Shown one piece after another: positions 56,396-64,000 of a DNA stretch of 64,000 nucleotides. The notes under the pieces were generated by a model. It was not told the origin of the DNA. It worked only from the letters and a program-made list of their open reading frames with translations, and did no database searches. Position numbers and translations under genes: made by a program. The DNA is from Parelaphostrongylus tenuis (Eukaryota; Nematoda; Chromadorea; Rhabditida; Metastrongylidae): positions 1-64,000 of the forward strand of contig JAHQIW010003770.1 in the NCBI GenBank assembly GCA_019055375.1. The letters run 5' to 3'. How positions within the stretch are numbered: position 1 is the stretch's first letter; each line of letters starts with the position of its first letter.

Positions 56396-56839
56396 GTGAG
56401 CAAGGGACACTATTTCGCTAATTCTTCGCGAGTTCTTTGTATAAGATATTACCCGTGTTTTTGGTTTGTACCATTGAAATTTTTTTGTTGTCTTGATGTT
56501 TCTGTAGCTCACCATTTCGTCTTGGCTAAAGTGTGCGTGCTATGCACGAGTGAAAGTTTAAACAGAGTCCGCAAGAAGCCGGTACGAGAACAAACTTGCG
56601 CTGGCCACAGAGAGCCAGTTGCAATCACCCTTCTAGCGAAGGACTTGGAAGAAATGAAGTTTCGCATTAGAGGTATAGGGCTGTACTTTCTCTCGAAAGA
56701 TTTGAGGCCCTTTTTAACCACTCCGCTCCGTAACAGATACTATTACGATTTGTTGGTAGACGGTGAAATTACTCAAGTGACTATACCCGTAGAAATCTCG
56801 CTCATAAAGGAATTCAACGTATTTATTGCTACAAGATAA
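56396..56839 (+). CDS. Coding-like segment, up to 147 aa, unknown (unit 2)
   Basis: The open frame ends at 56837-56839. Its C-terminal 110 residues have two decayed paralogues: 25690-26007 in unit 1 (frameshifted, but ending in the same DITQVTIPVEI...KEFNVFIATR) and 53700-53940 in the unit-2-only block. Shared protein-level stretches are TCAGHREP, ITLLAKDL and GLY. Differences between the three are often conservative, suggesting a protein-coding past. No known domain recognised. Confidence 0.3.
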   Translation: MSKGHYFANSSRVLCIRYYPCFWFVPLKFFCCLDVSVAHHFVLAKVCVLCTSESLNRVRKKPVREQTCAGHREPVAITLLAKDLEEMKFRIRGIGLYFLSKDLRPFLTTPLRNRYYYDLLVDGEITQVTIPVEISLIKEFNVFIATR

Positions 56840-58088
56840 TTGACCAGACGACAAAAGTTGTGCATCGAATAATGGCTTTCTATGAATTTTCAGCCGCTTA
56901 TGCTCCACAGGTTTTATTAATTAGTGTTAATATTGTCAAAAATAGAAGTCGTCGCTTCTTTAACGACATTTACTGCTCTCTCTCCTCCACGTAACATCTA
57001 ACTCAGCGAGGGATCTCTGCTAACACACTAAAGATCGATAAGGTTATATGTTTCCTATGAACACATTTTATGCTTCAAAAAAACTTCTTCTCGTTGTCAA
57101 GCATTGACGGATTTATCACGCACTCGTCTTCATCTAGTATGGACTGAAGTGACTGAACGCACATCTATCCTTCACAGTTACTGTGGTGGCATACCGATGT
57201 ATCAAATATCAAATCACCCTCCGATAACCAACTTGAAAAGATCTGTGCGCAGTAATCACCAATTTTTGTAATCGAACATGAATACTGATAGTGAGTTTGA
57301 TACAGAATGAATTAGCAATGACAAAACAACAAGTGAGCATCGGCTCGTTGTCTCATTCAGCACCACCTGTGGCATAAACATAATCTCCTGCTTGCGCTCG
57401 TAGACGAGACGCCGACTAATTTAAGCAGGTCGCTAATAGTAGATGGTGTCATAGACCGGTTTATACACTGTAGTTAACACATGGACAGTTCATAGTATTT
57501 AGACCGACTCTTTCACCATTTTCGCATACAGCATCAAGTATAATCTCAAAGAGAATAAACAAACTGTTGAGGAAACGAGAAGACTGAAAACTACGAGGGA
57601 ATCCTAGCAGAACATCTCAGTAACTTTTGTGCACTACTCATTTTGCAGTAGAAATTCTGCTCTAATTGTACATCGCAACTCAAGAAAGCTACTTAGTTAA
57701 GATCAGCTACGTATCGTGACGAGTCGCACATCTCAATTCGTGAAAGTTATGTGATTCAATCACCGAAAATTACTAATAGTTGTCAAAAATCAGAATTACA
57801 TCAAAATCGCTGGATTCTATTCTTCTCGAAAAGTTTTTGTTTTACTCCGTATGGAATAATTTGTAGATTGCACTTTAGTATTTGTAGGCTTAGGAGACAA
57901 TTAAAAGTTGAAGCATTGTCATCTGAATTACAGCTCCAGCTCACTTGAGTCAATTTGATATGGATCTATACCTTGCAAATTATTTCCGTTGACCAGTGTT
58001 GGTTGAAAGCATTGACAAAGTTGAATAGGTGAAAGGAAGGTAAAGGAAGAGCTCTGATGGTCCAATGGCGTGCACATGAGCCTCCGAA

Positions 58089-58188
58089 AAGAAAAGTTGT
58101 GGATTCCAAGAACAACCTTCTCATCCTCGCCCTTCTCCATCAAAGTTTTGTTTGTATCTCAGCGTTTCACTGGATGCAGTTCAATATA
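58089..58188 (+). pseudogene. Counterpart of signal-peptide exon, start codon lost (unit 2)
   Basis: Same hydrophobic core (NNLLILALLHQSFVCIS) and a GTGAGT donor at 58189. The ATGGCAGTTCTG of unit 1 reads AGAAAAGTTGTG here, so no start remains at the expected place. Confidence 0.3.
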
Positions 58189-58615
58189 GTGAGTTATCCA
58201 TAAAGATGTACCCAAAGCTCAAGATTTCCTCTTTGGATGTTTCTTTAGAACCACGACGAACATCTACTTGTGTACCTAAGCAGTTGGATTTTTTGAACAA
58301 TCGGAAGCATTTTGTCGCATAATCAGTCCTTCGTTTTCGATCACCATTTAAGTGAGTGACTGACATTGACGTAAGTAAGGGAAAAGTGAGAAGCATGGTA
58401 AGAAAGATCAATAAAAACGCTATCGCTAAGAATTGTTTACTTTAAAAACGGTGAACTAGCGTAAGCCACACAGAACTTTTTCTATCATCCACTCTGTCTC
58501 AACTTCAAGAAAACCGATGATTAAATGGTCCACCGATTATGTCAATCGTCAAATCGACGCTTACAAGCTGCCATCACTTGTGTAATTATGTCTTCATTGT
58601 GACTATGAGTTAGCC

Positions 58616-58810
58616 ATGGTGAAATTTTACTATATATTACTGCAAGAACAAGTCAATAAAGCTAATAAAGATCTAACATCTGTGTTTGCTGATATGCGAA
58701 TACATCATAGACATTATTTCATATTCCAACGTAAACCACTTGCATTGGCTCTTATCGTTCATCATCGAGTTAGTGGACTGACTACAGTCTGCGACGCGTT
58801 TGAGAATTAG
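58616..58810 (+). CDS. Coding-like segment, 64 aa, unknown (unit 2)
   Basis: Counterpart of the 27691 segment: LLQEQVNKANKDLTSVFADM and HHRHYFIFQRKPLALALIVH. The upstream part is closed by a TAA where unit 1 reads AAA (SLVKLC). Confidence 0.3.
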   Translation: MVKFYYILLQEQVNKANKDLTSVFADMRIHHRHYFIFQRKPLALALIVHHRVSGLTTVCDAFEN

Positions 58811-59344
58811 TCAACCGACACTGCTTGCCATAATGGAAGGAGAGTGTCAAAGTTTTGCCAGTAGGCGCTATTTAGCGTAAACCCCTCGTTATGCGAGAAT
58901 CACAAGTGTAACACCGATAGCAGAGCAGAGTGGCGGGCAATCTGCATTGACTCACATTACAACGGAAATATGGAAATTTAATGGCTAATCTGAGGTTCTG
59001 AGAGGACATTATCACTACTCAGCAGTAGATGATCACGAATTAATTTACTGTAAAAAATTTTCTGGCATAGACATATATCGAATTCCTATGAGTTTCAACA
59101 AGAACCCACACCATTTTGAAGTTTTTTTTCTGTCATTTCATCGTTTCATGAATATAAATTCTAATACTTGACTTACTTTGTGGAAAGACCTCACAACAAG
59201 GCCAGATGTCCTAGAAATTTTCACTAATATTACAAGCTGTGTGGAATGGGGTCTCATTATGAGGAAACTGATCGTGTTTTCTTACTTTACAATATCAATC
59301 AGCTTCTAGAGCTCTCAAAAATCGCATTTTCCGAAGCGAAACGA

Positions 59345-60455
59345 CATCGATAAAATTACAACATGATAACATGCTTTAAGCCTTTTTTGAGGTTTGGTAT
59401 CACACTTGTGCAGGTTTGGCGTTTCCAGGCCCATGAGTAGCATAAAGCCTTTCGGTTCAGCTCTTTGCATCCTTTGCAAGGGATATATCCCAACTAATAA
59501 AGGAATCGACGTCGAACTATTAGTACACTGGGTCAAAACATCATCTTATCAGATTATCACATTGTTATAGTTTTTGAGCAAGGCTCATATAGACAGTCGA
59601 GAATTCAGGTACGAAATCTCCTTGGCAAAGCAACCATTTACATATATTTTCTACATTTATTAGCATTATGCTGTAGAATTGTAATTCTTCGAGAGCAGAT
59701 TTTTCCAACACTTAACACTTTTTAAAAGAGACTATGTGGAGGAGGCTCTAGTACTTTAGTGGAGTCATTGTTGATGAAGTTTTTATTGATTAACTTGAGA
59801 AGCAATATTTGAAAAAAAAGAATATTTTGTGCTCCTATCACACTGTTTTCTTTATTTAAGACAATCATCTAACAATCATTCTTTCAGCAACCAAGAATTT
59901 ACACAATCAACGCCTCTACACGATGAATAACCCCAAAAAGAAAAAGAAAAGTAAAAACAAAAGTGAACAGTTTGCTATTTACAGCAACGTTACTGCGCGA
60001 TTTACAATTCATCATGCAATTTTTTTGCACTTCTGAAATGGGATTAACAGTCGAATACTTCCCAATATGGTCTATTTGTTAATTATGGAGAGCAACTCCG
60101 TACTATATCTACGACATTTAGGTTTACAGGTCTCATGGACAGAAATATAATGATTTAGGCAAAGCCGCGTTTTACATTGGCTGCACAGAGTACAAATTAT
60201 TTTAAGACCTTGAGCATAGCGAGCACCTACAACATCTGCCAGCGTTTATAGCATTTTTTTTTGAGATATTGTGACAATCTTGTGACTCATCTGAGCACAC
60301 TATCGTGCTGTTAGTCGATCGTCATGCAAGAACATATAAGTAGACCTAAACTATGAGTAAAGCTTGGTCTGCCCCAATTACGGACAAGTGAGCACTATGA
60401 TACCAGTGCGAGTAATTCCAAATGAGCGGGGCACTGAGCCAAACTCTGCAAAAAA
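59345..60455. repeat. 1.1-kb block present only in unit 2
   Basis: Inserted between sequences that adjoin at about 28745 in unit 1. It holds one dispersed CGTTTC/CGTCGAAC repeat (59370-59530). At 60240-60450 it holds sequence that unit 1 carries only in reverse complement (about 30680-30840). No gene seen. Confidence 0.5.
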
Positions 60456-61860
60456 GAACTAACTCATATTTTTATTAGAAAATCGGATAATTTGACAGTG
60501 TATTTTTAAAGCTTTCATGAAGTCTTTTATGGGCACTTACACGGTGCAATACACGTGTTAGGGCCTTGCAGCCTCATCAATTAGTTGCACGATGCCTTTC
60601 GTCTGAGCCAATCCCTCTCAGGGAAGAACCCATTACATAAAGGAATCGTCTATGATACGTCGCGTGTAAAGTGAAAATTCACTTTACGCACGGCAGAGAT
60701 GACATATCAGTGCATGTTTAGTGACATGATCACATGGATCGTATGAAGGCATCATCGGATATTCAACTGACGCACATGGTGGACCAAATTTTTCACGTAT
60801 TAATGGTTTTCCAAAACCGTTTGCACTCGGTGATAGGGAAGTGATTTGGAGAGGGAGGAACTGGACGAGTGCAAGGAATTGTCTTGAGAACATTCAACTG
60901 AAGTGATACGTGGGGTACCCTGAATTACTACATATTGCCAATGTCAAAAGAGATTAAATGTGCACGAAAGGCTAATACTTACAGAACGATAGAGCCAGTC
61001 TCTTCTATATTTCTGTAAACGTTCAACTCTGAAGTAAATTAATGATTGAAAGCTATCTGGAATTCTCCATGAAGTGGCAGAACTAGCCTTTTCGATACCA
61101 CGTCAATTTTTCGCGCGCCGATTGGCGCACACCAATGACAATGTGGTGGTTTTCTGAATTTATGAAATTATATTAAACTGTTATAAAACTTTTTCTATGC
61201 TATCTTATTCAAGTTTGTCCACATTTCAACCATGTTTATCTGTCTTATAGTTTCGATAACGATTCACCTTTACACTATGCTACAAATGGATAAATCGTCA
61301 AGTGATTAAAAATATCGCCATTTTTACTCGTGTTTGAAAGATTATGACATAAATAAGATCAAATATTATGACATAAATTCTTCAGTTTGCATACCCTCGT
61401 CACCCTCGTCTATACAGTGCACAGAAAATAATACTGTTATTAGAAGAGAATGACTCGATATCTCGCGATAACTTTTTGATTATCAGCGACTTCAAGAGTT
61501 GGAACTTAGCTAGAAAAGTATGAAAGAGACGTTTTCCTATCGTTTATTAAGAATACCTTTTTCTTACGCATTTCTCTTTTGCCACTAGGCATGGGTACCG
61601 AGTTACGTTATGTACATCATCATTTTATTAGGTTGTTCCATAGGTTTCGCTAAAGGAACAATAATACCAAATTAACTAGCAAGAAGGAATTAGAATTGTA
61701 TGACTTTGGTATCCTTCGATTACGCAGTTTCTTGCGAATAATCTGGTTCATACCCTGCCTATATATGATTTATGACGGAGCTACTTTGGAAATAAATTCG
61801 CTTGTTATTCATGTACGAATTATAAGTAGGGGAAAATGCTGGTTGGGCGGCGAGCAATGG
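60455..61860. other. Spacer without recognised gene, unit 2
   Basis: Collinear with unit 1 28750-30147, ending where unit 1 begins its private 1-kb block. No gene supported. Confidence 0.5.
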
Positions 61861-62851
61861 AGCTTCAGGTTTTTTTGAGTTCCCTTTCTCCGTTTGAAAT
61901 TTCCTAGGTTCCTCTTATTACTACAATGCTCTCTGGTTTCCTATACATCTCCTTGTGGCTTTGGAATAACACTGTTACAAATCTTCGCAAAAATATCCAG
62001 TAAGAGTTGGAAGATGCGCTGTTCTGCCAAGTATGTACCTTTCGTTTGAAAAGATATTTTAAGGAGACATTTTTTTCGTTGGAAAAACTTTTGCAAAAAT
62101 TTTTTCGCTGAAATTCTATCTTCTGTCATGACATAATACGCAAAATATCTGAAGTTTACTATAATGATTGCCTACAAATCCATTCTGAAGCTCGAGCGAA
62201 GAGTTAACTACCCTGACAACGAAGCGTAATCTTCTCCTCATTCTTATAGCACACTGTGAGGACTTTCCGAGCAATCAAGCGGAGTTTGTTGCCGTTTTTC
62301 AAACCATCAAATAAATACTGAAAGTCTAGCAAAATTAGGAGCACAGACGAGAACCGAGCGTACAATGCACTCTGAGGATGAATAGTAATTTTATCTTCGT
62401 TGTTACGATGCATTGAGAAGGCGTTTTCAGACATCATGTACTGCATTTGAATCGCCGTTTCTCAAGCTATCGAATGACTACAAAAAGTCCTGTGAAATAG
62501 CTTTGTCCGGCGAAAAAGGCTGATAGTGCGTCCAAAACCACACACATCGTCCCAAATAAGGATTGATATCACTCTTAGGACCGACTATTTTCCAAACCCA
62601 ACATAGAGTGAATATTCTAATGTTCTGATTGATAAGCAGATGTGAGGTTGTGAATGATATTTTTCATTGGATGCAGTAATACAGCACCACAACGGCTTAC
62701 GTTTTTTTCGGCGATGTTGCCTAAAAAGGTTATATTGATTCAAAATCTGTTTAGTCATATACTCTGTAACCCCTTCAGAAAGACGCAATAAACAAATCTT
62801 CGGATAGCCAAAGGAGAATACTGGGTTAATACATTGCTGCGAATGCCAGAT

Positions 62852-63064
62852 TGGTCATTTTTCTGGAGTACTGAGGTCAACGGGCCATTATTCTAGAGTA
62901 CTGCGACTGAACGAGTCATTCTTCTGGAGCACTGAAATCGATTTAGTCACTCTTCTGAAGTACTGAAGTCGACCAAGTCTTTTTCGAGTGCTTATCATAA
63001 ATGAGTCATTCTTCCGGGTTCTGAGGTCGAATGAATCATTCTTCTGGAGTGCTGAGAACGACCA
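62852..63064. repeat. Minisatellite, ~31-bp monomer, about 7 copies (unit 3)
   Basis: The third copy of the array. Monomer order follows unit 2, but the last two monomers resemble unit 1. This is consistent with slippage or exchange between units. Confidence 0.8.
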
Positions 63065-63085
63065 GTAAAATGTCGACGAATCACG

Positions 63086-63409
63086 TCAACGGTGACTTTT
63101 TCGGGGCATACGAAATAACATTTTAGTGCAGAAGTATTGCGAGAATTCTTTACACTTCCCAGGCATTGCCTCGCCCGCCGTTCTCCTCTGGCATGCAGCT
63201 AGAAGCCATCGATTGTTCCGTTTGAGCATATGGTTATCGTTTTTCCCTGATACGGCCACTCTCCATCTATTTCGTTCTTCAGCCATAGAATTCAGCTTTG
63301 TTTTAGATAGAGAGGGTACGTGGGGTTGCTGGCTGAGAATATAAGGCTTGTTAGAGTCTAACCCTTCAGGGAGGACAATCGAAATGTCTGCGCGAAATTC
63401 CATTCTCAA
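63086..63409 (-). CDS. Open minus-strand frame, 107 aa, unknown (unit 3)
   Basis: Counterpart of 32589-32912, differing at three residues. Same caution applies. Confidence 0.15.
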   Translation of the reverse strand: MRMEFRADISIVLPEGLDSNKPYILSQQPHVPSLSKTKLNSMAEERNRWRVAVSGKNDNHMLKRNNRWLLAACQRRTAGEAMPGKCKEFSQYFCTKMLFRMPRKSHR

Positions 63410-64000
63410 GCCACGCGCGATTTTCGTTACTTCACTAGAGTTTTCCCCGTTTCGAAGAAATTCTGGGTTTCTCCTATGCTTTTGATGCTCTATGCTTCTC
63501 TGTATATTTTCTCATGTTTTTTATGCGCATAAAATTTTTATGTTAGAGAAAAAGCGCTCGTTTACTACGTCATCGTCCAGTTACTAGCATTCAACAGATT
63601 GTTAAAAGTCGTACAAAGGATGCTATGATATAAACCTTTAATTTGAAATATATTTTATCATATAGAATGCCTAAAAGTCTAAAATCTAGAGTTTGCAGTG
63701 TAATAGAATGTTTTAAGTCTTTCATGATGTCTGTTATGGCACTTCCAGTGTTAGACGTACGTTTCGGCTTGGCTAGCAAACCTCATCAGTAGCACATACC
63801 ATTCGGCTACTCGACATCTGTTATAGGGAATTGACGTCGAACATGTTACTCTCTATGTAAGGTGAAAGGATCACTTAGCTTGATGTTCCTTCAAAGTGAT
63901 TGATTGTCGCTTGTCGTTTGCCTGGCTTATGGCTTACGCCAGTATAGAGCTTGCTATATGATTACCAATAACCCACCTATGAATCAGAAACAAGGCGAAT

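Larger units (their letters stand above)
54510..59340. repeat. Tandem P modules (unit 2)
   Basis: Collinear with unit 1 23690-28740: first module 54510-55560, second about 57450-58480, with the GTGGCGAGTCGCAC block at 54801 and 57716. A C-rich run lies at 55225-55245. Candidate exons within are listed separately. Confidence 0.55.
31617..62316. repeat. Tandem segmental duplication, unit 2
   Basis: This is the second head-to-tail unit, collinear with unit 1 throughout. Compared with unit 1 it lacks about 3.1 kb (unit 1 13.17-16.29 kb), about 0.25 kb (7.85-8.10 kb), about 0.39 kb (10.10-10.48 kb), about 0.24 kb (28.36-28.60 kb) and about 1.0 kb (30.15-31.16 kb). It carries extra blocks at 32.04-32.23, 52.26-54.51 and 59.35-60.45 kb. 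Similarity outside the near-identical tracts is interrupted by frequent substitutions and short indels, so this is not a recent perfect duplication. Confidence 0.93.
62317..64000. repeat. Tandem segmental duplication, start of unit 3 (cut by window end)
   Basis: The last 1.7 kb restart the unit: the degenerate repeat, the minisatellite at 62852-63064 and the segment matching 546-2000 and 32570-33500. From about 63060 to 63560 it is almost identical to unit 2, closer than unit 1 is to either. At the minisatellite flank it instead shares with unit 1 the absence of the 189-bp insertion found in unit 2. An sti-1 copy would be expected about 7 kb into this unit, beyond the window. Confidence 0.9.

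Noticed and set aside
1..64000. CRISPR array, rRNA, prokaryotic operon, prophage, telomere repeat or intact transposase
   Set aside because: None seen. There are no regularly spaced identical repeats, no long prokaryotic frames, no TTAGGC tracts and no transposase or reverse transcriptase domain.

Overview
This is nematode nuclear DNA. The only gene I recognise is sti-1, the Hsp70/Hsp90-organising co-chaperone (Hop/STI1). Its translated exons follow the Caenorhabditis STI-1 layout with no TPR1 domain: TPR2A, TPR2B and a C-terminal DP/STI1 domain. Most of its short introns end in TTTCAG-like acceptors. Together with dense tRNA-derived SINEs, foldback MITEs and a dispersed repeat carrying CACGTGTTTCGGCC, this points to a clade V nematode, probably strongylid and hookworm-like. 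The species assignment is inference. Nothing suggests bacterial, viral or organellar DNA.

The dominant structure is a head-to-tail tandem array with a period of about 31 kb. Base 1 corresponds to base 31617 and again to base 62317, giving unit 1 (1-31616), unit 2 (31617-62316) and the start of unit 3 (62317-64000). Identity between units is patchy. It is close to complete around sti-1 exons 4-6 and around 17.0-17.7 kb, and clearly lower with many indels elsewhere. The units also differ by large presence/absence blocks, for example 13.17-16.29 kb and 30.15-31.16 kb only in unit 1, and 52.26-54.51 kb and 59.35-60.45 kb only in unit 2.

Layout of one unit, in unit 1 coordinates: 0-6.2 kb is a degenerate repeat field with a 31-bp minisatellite, three foldback elements and a conserved candidate first exon at 4434 behind a cluster of four TGTTTAC (FOXO-type) motifs. 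6.65-8.7 kb carries several tRNA-derived SINEs. 7.16-11.24 kb is the nine-exon sti-1 gene with its poly(A) signal at 11472. 11.5-21.8 kb is a shuffled array of internal modules. 21.8-23.4 kb holds a small candidate coding segment open on both strands. 23.4-28.8 kb contains tandem modules with coding-like fragments, including a possible signal-peptide exon, of a family I cannot identify. 28.8-31.2 kb holds an inverted repeat and then returns to the degenerate repeat field.

Neither sti-1 copy is intact as written. Copy 1 has frameshifts in exons 2 and 3. Copy 2 has a lost exon 1 donor and a different frameshift in exon 2. All lesions fall in exons 1-3, in the Hsp90-binding TPR2A half. Exons 4-9 (TPR2B-DP) are open and spliceable in both copies. 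Either both are 5'-decayed pseudogenes, or truncated proteins are made, or some of the one-base gaps in homopolymers are assembly errors. A complete copy may lie elsewhere, possibly in unit 3 beyond the window.
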